5,186 bases of DNA from an uncultured Clostridia bacterium (lineage in GTDB: Bacteria > Bacillota > Clostridia > Oscillospirales > Oscillospiraceae): NCBI GenBank assembly GCA_946060825.1, contig CAMGPO010000107.1, positions 1-5,186 on the forward strand, read 5' to 3'. Below, piece by piece: positions 5,132 to 5,186 of this stretch. Made by a program: the position numbers and the translations under genes. How positions within the stretch are numbered: position 1 is the first letter of the stretch; each line of letters begins with the position of its first letter. The notes under the pieces were generated by a model, which saw nothing but the letters and a program-made list of their open reading frames with translations, did not search any database and had not been told where the DNA came from.

Positions 5132-5186
5132 TTCATCCCCACGTGCGTGGGGTTCATTCCCTCCTCGCCATGAGTTTCCCATAGCT
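5132..5186. repeat. 55-base exact direct repeat of 4948-5002 at the window end
   Basis: The last 55 bases, covering most of repeat 4 and 29 bases of spacer 4, are identical to 4948-5002. The base before the match differs (G at 5131, A at 4947). The offset is 184 bases, equal to three repeat-spacer units. Confidence 0.9.

Larger units (their letters stand above)
4945..5186 (-). CRISPR. Type I-E CRISPR array, four repeats and three complete spacers, runs off the right edge
   Basis: Repeats of 29 bases lie at 4945-4973, 5006-5034, 5068-5096 and 5129-5157. Spacers are 4974-5005 (32), 5035-5067 (33), 5097-5128 (32) and the partial 5158-5186. The repeat has the I-E stem CCCCACG-CA-CGTGGGG. In minus orientation it ends GGGGATGAACCG, aligning with the E. 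coli repeat end GGGGATAAACCG. The crRNA sense is therefore the minus strand with the 5' handle ATGAACCG. By this orientation the leader lies off the right edge, and the repeat next to cas1 is the leader-distal end. The type agrees with the adjacent Cas1e and Cas2e. The partial fourth spacer repeats the first spacer. Confidence 0.97.

Noticed and set aside
4910..5173. Plus-strand frame of 87 residues with repeated SSPRAWGS and FIPTCVGF
   Set aside because: It is translated CRISPR repeats and spacers, a known kind of false gene prediction at I-E arrays.

Overview
The window looks chromosomal, with an adaptive-immunity module at its right end. Strong AGGAGG-type ribosome sites, sigma-A-like promoters with TGn extended -10 elements, QueH rather than QueG, and a high-GC core (two sampled 60-base lines of the adenine deaminase gene are 63-68% GC) suggest a GC-rich member of the Bacillota, perhaps a clostridial gut lineage. 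That placement is inference only.

Left part (1-2842): queH and ung form a short leftward operon, with ung running off the left edge. Divergent from it, after a 192-base promoter region, is ade (adenine deaminase), which ends in a very strong hairpin. The same hairpin terminates the convergent low-molecular-weight protein tyrosine phosphatase (LMW-PTP) gene. These genes serve DNA uracil repair, tRNA queuosine synthesis, purine salvage and probable phosphotyrosine signalling.

Middle part (3294-3619): a 326-base gene-free stretch. It holds a long leader for the phosphatase gene with an extended -10 promoter, a perfect 14-bp palindrome, a nested alternative inverted repeat, and an 18-bp perfect inverted repeat with an iterated ATTTGCC motif.

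Right part (3620-5186): leftward cas1-cas2 of type I-E with an ATGA overlap, preceded by four copies of an I-E repeat. The repeats are in the same sense as cas1, so the trailer (leader-distal) end of the array abuts cas1, whereas the usual layout has the leader end next to cas2. No Cascade or cas3 gene is visible. The first and last visible spacers are the same, and the last 55 bases of the window repeat 4948-5002 exactly. This suggests either a real 184-bp array duplication or a contig end at a repeat in the assembly.

No wholly new system is evident. The most interesting points are the array/cas1 arrangement with a possible gene remnant between them, the duplicated spacer, the structured phosphatase leader, and a 10-base motif shared by two promoters.
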